A DNA stretch of 64,000 nucleotides, taken from contig JANWZA010000015.1 in assembly GCA_025054775.1 (NCBI GenBank), positions 27,821-91,820 of the forward strand. The letters are read 5' to 3'. The notes below the pieces were generated by a model that made no database searches, was not told the DNA's origin, and saw only the letters and a list, made by a program, of their open reading frames with translations. How positions within the stretch are numbered: position 1 is the first letter of the stretch; each line of letters begins with the position of its first letter. The stretch comes from Microscillaceae bacterium. Lineage in GTDB: Bacteria; Bacteroidota; Bacteroidia; Cytophagales; Microscillaceae. The position numbers and the translations under genes were made by a program. Positions 60,896-64,000 of this stretch are shown here, piece after piece.

Positions 60896-63502
60896 TCAAA
60901 AACTTACATTTAATCCTAACCGAATAGCCAAATTTTTATGCCATTTAGGTAGAGCGTAGGGTCCATATCTGCTAAAAATACCTAAATCGTAGTTTAAATA
61001 ATAATTGGTTTGTTTCAATCGCAAAAGACTTTTTACTACCAGACCTGTTTCCCAGAAGCCTCGTCGCCAATCTTTGGCATCCAAGCCTTGATGCCTTTCA
61101 AGATTTGCAGCATAGCCAAAGCTCAGCCCTTGCATTACATACAATTCAGGTACAGAAAGACGTGTGCGGTACCACGGCTCTGTCAATTTTTGTGAAATGA
61201 AGCACTGCCAAAACCGTTGAGCTAGAAATTCATACAATTCCATTGTTTGGAAAGTGTTAGCAATAAGTACCGAAAGGCTACGTCCCCACGAACTCCCTGC
61301 CCCATGGAACATAAACGGATAAGGCACTTCACCGACTATCCCACCTGCCGAGAGATGTATGTAACTATCCTTTAACAAAGCACTTAGTAAACGATATTCT
61401 GCTCGCACAGCCCAACGCACATAATCATACCGATTGCCTAATACTTGTGGTAGCCCTTTTGCCAACGAAAAACTAATCACAGGATAGTCTGCTCCTACAA
61501 AGACACGACATTTATTTATTTGTGCATATTTTTCTCTGAATGCGTAGTTCAATTCTAAACCAAGTTCGGTGGTTTCGAAAGTGGTTCGCAGTTCACTTCC
61601 CTGCCGAAAGGTGTATGCAAACAAAGGCTGGTACCAGGCACGTTGCAAACGGATTTCTGTGCTCAAGTTGTGATAAGGGCGTGCTGTGGCTGAAAGTTGC
61701 CAAGTTTCTGTAAGCACCATGCGTTGTGCCAAAATTTTGCGTAAATCCTCGCTGCCAATAATTGGTTTTTTACCAATAAACCGCAACTGAGCAGGCTCAA
61801 AAACATCATACCCAAACTTCGCATGAAGTTGCCAATTCATAGCACTTGGCAACTTCACAGAAGCCGACAGGCCCCATTTACTACGTGTATCTCCAAAACC
61901 ATACGCATAATAGCCCCCAAAACTATATTTTTGCGATATTTTTTCATTCGTAAAAAAGCCTACACCTATTCGCAAACCCTCAAATCTATTAAATTGCAAC
62001 ACTTGACTAATATCCACATCTACCTTTTTCCATGCAAAACGATTGCTAGCAAGGCCGTTCACTGCTCCAATCCACCTATCAAATTTGTATTGTTTGCCCA
62101 AGCTATCTAAGTATTTGTAGGTACGCAACTCTTTCAAGTCTAGAGGTTCAGCTCTATACTTTTTCCATACACTGTCTGGCGTTTGCGAAACATAAGGCAA
62201 ATATTCTACTGATAGACCGTCAAAATCCTTCCTTTTAAGCAAGGGATTTATCTCAATATCTTGCAAATAAGACCTTGCCATCCCTACAAAATTGACTTTA
62301 CCAAAACGAGTCATATTATCCTTAAATACCAAATCCGAATGTAATTGGGTAGGAAACCAATAATTTCCTATTTTTTCATATTGTTGCTCAATTTCAAAAC
62401 CTACTAACTCAAAATTATCTGTAGAGCGGGCTTTTACATTTTGCACAGCATATTTATATGTATTCACATAAATCACTCCTTCTAGCCCTTGAAATTTCTT
62501 TTCCTTCTTGGGCTGAAAAGTGATTACAAAAATCGTGTCACGCCCTTGATATAATGTATCTCTCAAATCAAAAATATATTTTTCAGTACTCCCCTCGCTA
62601 ATGGGGTTGAGGTATTTTTTATTCAAAATCAGCAAATAATCTTGATAAAAACTAAACGGCTGAAAGTCCGTAGCTAAACTCGCAAAAGTAGGGTTTTGTA
62701 AGCCCGTAACGCGGTTGCTCAATATCGTTTCTTTATCAAAGTTAGGCGGCATATACTTCCGCTCCGAGATTGACTCTGTTACAAACCAGTGGTGCTGCTT
62801 GAAATACCAAAAAGTATTTAGGGCTGTTTTATCAGGAGTTACTAATGTGTCTTTGGCTAATTGCTTGCGTCGTTTCTCCGATTTGGGGGGATTAGTTTCT
62901 AATTTTTGTTTTATCTTTCGGGCATCGTTCACCTGCCAAAGGCTATCCTTTTCAATATACTTGTAAATACGCTTCAAAAACTGCTCCTCGTTTGGATATT
63001 GCGTAGTAAGTACAAATTTATTATATGCCTTGTAACGAAAAGATAAATTCCTTTCAGGATTATTCTCCTTCCTATTTTTCAGTACACGTCTTATAATAAT
63101 GTGGGCAGGATTCTCTCCTGCACGGACAATGACCTCACCTAACTTATTTTCTTTCTCCTCTAAATAAATATTCAAAGGTTTGCTAAAAGGCTTCAAATCC
63201 TCTTCCGTTCTTACTTCATACTTAAAAGTTTCGTATCCAATACAACTAAAGCGAATAGAGTAAATAGGAAGTGAAACCCAAACCCCAAATTTTCCATCAA
63301 TATCACTGTTCACAGCTAATTGATTTTCATTCACAATTATGTGAGCAAAAGGAATAGGAACTTTGTTTTTGGAGTCTAATATCTTACCTGATAAAAAAAA
63401 CTTTTGAGCAAAGGTAATCTGAATGGTAAACAATGAAAATGCTGAGACTATAACTGAGACTATAAGACTAATTATGTAGCTTTTACTTTCAACATAATGC
63501 AT
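60896..63502 (-). CDS. DUF5686 outer-membrane protein with carboxypeptidase-like regulatory domain, copy 2
   Basis: An 868-residue exported protein: signal peptide or anchor (10-32), regulatory-like beta-sandwich (about 36-115, GKILDSKNKVPIPFAHIIV, RFSCIGYETF), a DUF5686 region opening NPAHIIIRRVLKNRKENNPE, and a C-terminal barrel ending LGLNVSF. Domain order matches the paralogue at 38456, but the sequence has diverged. Insertions, including a Lys-rich stretch with KSEKRRKQL, account for the extra length. Role unknown. Confidence 0.8.
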   Translation of the reverse strand: MHYVESKSYIISLIVSVIVSAFSLFTIQITFAQKFFLSGKILDSKNKVPIPFAHIIVNENQLAVNSDIDGKFGVWVSLPIYSIRFSCIGYETFKYEVRTEEDLKPFSKPLNIYLEEKENKLGEVIVRAGENPAHIIIRRVLKNRKENNPERNLSFRYKAYNKFVLTTQYPNEEQFLKRIYKYIEKDSLWQVNDARKIKQKLETNPPKSEKRRKQLAKDTLVTPDKTALNTFWYFKQHHWFVTESISERKYMPPNFDKETILSNRVTGLQNPTFASLATDFQPFSFYQDYLLILNKKYLNPISEGSTEKYIFDLRDTLYQGRDTIFVITFQPKKEKKFQGLEGVIYVNTYKYAVQNVKARSTDNFELVGFEIEQQYEKIGNYWFPTQLHSDLVFKDNMTRFGKVNFVGMARSYLQDIEINPLLKRKDFDGLSVEYLPYVSQTPDSVWKKYRAEPLDLKELRTYKYLDSLGKQYKFDRWIGAVNGLASNRFAWKKVDVDISQVLQFNRFEGLRIGVGFFTNEKISQKYSFGGYYAYGFGDTRSKWGLSASVKLPSAMNWQLHAKFGYDVFEPAQLRFIGKKPIIGSEDLRKILAQRMVLTETWQLSATARPYHNLSTEIRLQRAWYQPLFAYTFRQGSELRTTFETTELGLELNYAFREKYAQINKCRVFVGADYPVISFSLAKGLPQVLGNRYDYVRWAVRAEYRLLSALLKDSYIHLSAGGIVGEVPYPFMFHGAGSSWGRSLSVLIANTFQTMELYEFLAQRFWQCFISQKLTEPWYRTRLSVPELYVMQGLSFGYAANLERHQGLDAKDWRRGFWETGLVVKSLLRLKQTNYYLNYDLGIFSRYGPYALPKWHKNLAIRLGLNVSF

Positions 63503-63559
63503 AGCTGAAATAAAAAAATTACTTCTATTCGTTTAGGTTATAGAAATATGAATAGCTTT

Positions 63560-63700
63560 TTTTGGGTATTCCTTTTGCCTTTTTAATAGAGCAAAAATGG
63601 CAAAAGGGTGAGATTCACAGCGCTTTCTTTGCTTGGTGCTCTGAAGTTAAGTAGGCTATTCAGTTTGCTCTTTTAATCCTAGTTACGTTTTTTTCTCAAT
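63560..63700 (+). repeat. Dispersed intergenic repeat, copy 3
   Basis: Blocks CCTTTTGCCTTTTT, ATGGCAAAAGGG, ATTCACAGCGCTTTC, TTCAGTTTGC and CCTAGTTACGTTTTTTT follow the order of copies 1 and 2. It is the most diverged copy. The remaining 63503-63862 sequence holds the upstream region of the DUF5686 gene and shows no gene. Confidence 0.4.
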
Positions 63701-63862
63701 TTGAGCAACTTTATAATTCGCTTTCTAACTCAAAAAAACAATCTCAAAAGTAATTGGGCTTATTTCATGCTTGCAAATATACGATTATTTTAGTAACAGA
63801 GAGAACTTTCAAGTTTGGTAAAGTTAAATCAAGGCTATTTTAGTAAAAAAAGTTTAGAAAAA

Positions 63863-63894
63863 TTTGTTTAATTGAGGGGGTTGTTGTATTTTTG
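63863..63894 (+). promoter_or_regulatory. Consensus promoter, probably of an rRNA operon
   Basis: TTTG (63863-63866), exactly 20 bp, then TATTTTTG (63887-63894): a perfect Bacteroidota -33/-7 pair, with a GAGGGGG tract in the spacer. Transcription starts near 63901 and leaves the window. The 100-nt leader (AATCCCGAAGTGCGGGAG, then AAAAAAGTTTTGTAAAAATT) has no ORF and resembles pre-16S leaders of the phylum; CCCGAAGTGCGGG is a small hairpin. Confidence 0.65.
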
Positions 63895-64000
63895 CAATCC
63901 CGAAGTGCGGGAGTTGGTTAGAGAGAAGAGAGGTTGTGGGTTTGCAGAAAATTGTGAAAAAAGTTTTGTAAAAATTTGTTGGAGTGAAAAAAAGTATATA

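Overview
The window is chromosomal DNA from a low-G+C member of the Bacteroidota, most probably order Cytophagales. Supporting signs are promoters of the TTTG / TAnnTTTG type, a fused CcoN-CcoO oxidase subunit, two DUF5686-type outer-membrane proteins, a bacterial geranylgeranylglyceryl-phosphate-synthase homologue, ribonuclease Y, SiaC/DUF1987, DUF4199, DUF4153 and GIN-domain genes. Nearly all genes are ordinary chromosomal genes. I see no prophage, conjugative element, CRISPR array or tRNA. The genus cannot be fixed from the sequence alone.

Layout. 0-16 kb (minus strand): a DUF4199-like membrane protein cut by the window edge, SiaC, a porin, an AAA ATPase, RNase Y, a glycosyltransferase, isoaspartyl peptidase, ADP-ribosylglycohydrolase, a giant six-PAS receptor with no kinase domain, an acetyltransferase and dihydrolipoyl dehydrogenase. 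16-30 kb: DUF350 protein, desaturase, a sigma-54 activator followed by a decayed IS1-like element, DUF4153 protein, OmpA-like protein, TsaB, a TPR protein, a SNF2 helicase, a PcrB-type synthase and LolA. 30.8-38.1 kb: one co-directional cbb3 oxidase block (ccoNO, ccoQ, ccoP, two globins, ccoG, ccoH, a SafE-like gene) with a Crp/Fnr-type palindrome upstream of ccoNO. 38.4-50 kb: a DUF5686 protein, a 21-bp-periodic repeat array, a membrane-anchored nuclease-like protein, PlsY, PrmC, M16 peptidase, RecO, a MerC protein behind a perfect metalloregulator-like palindrome, an RluD-type synthase and a Type II restriction-modification pair. 50-64 kb: FkbM methyltransferase, RadA, TrmD, a wrecked GIN-domain gene, an ECF sigma / membrane repeat protein / periplasmic protein module, a MORN-type protein, DapB, a second 21-bp-periodic array, a second DUF5686 protein, and at the right edge a textbook promoter with a leader resembling the start of an rRNA operon.

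The most unusual signal is non-coding. Two intergenic regions (about 40936-41334 and 60113-60763) are built almost wholly of highly degenerate AT-rich units that keep an exact 21-bp register for 19 and about 31 units. Each lies directly 3' of one of the two DUF5686 paralogues. Other non-coding signals are three copies of a CTTTCCAAGTC hairpin, three copies of a roughly 120-bp dispersed intergenic repeat, an orphan promoter with a possible small RNA, and several terminator-like hairpins.
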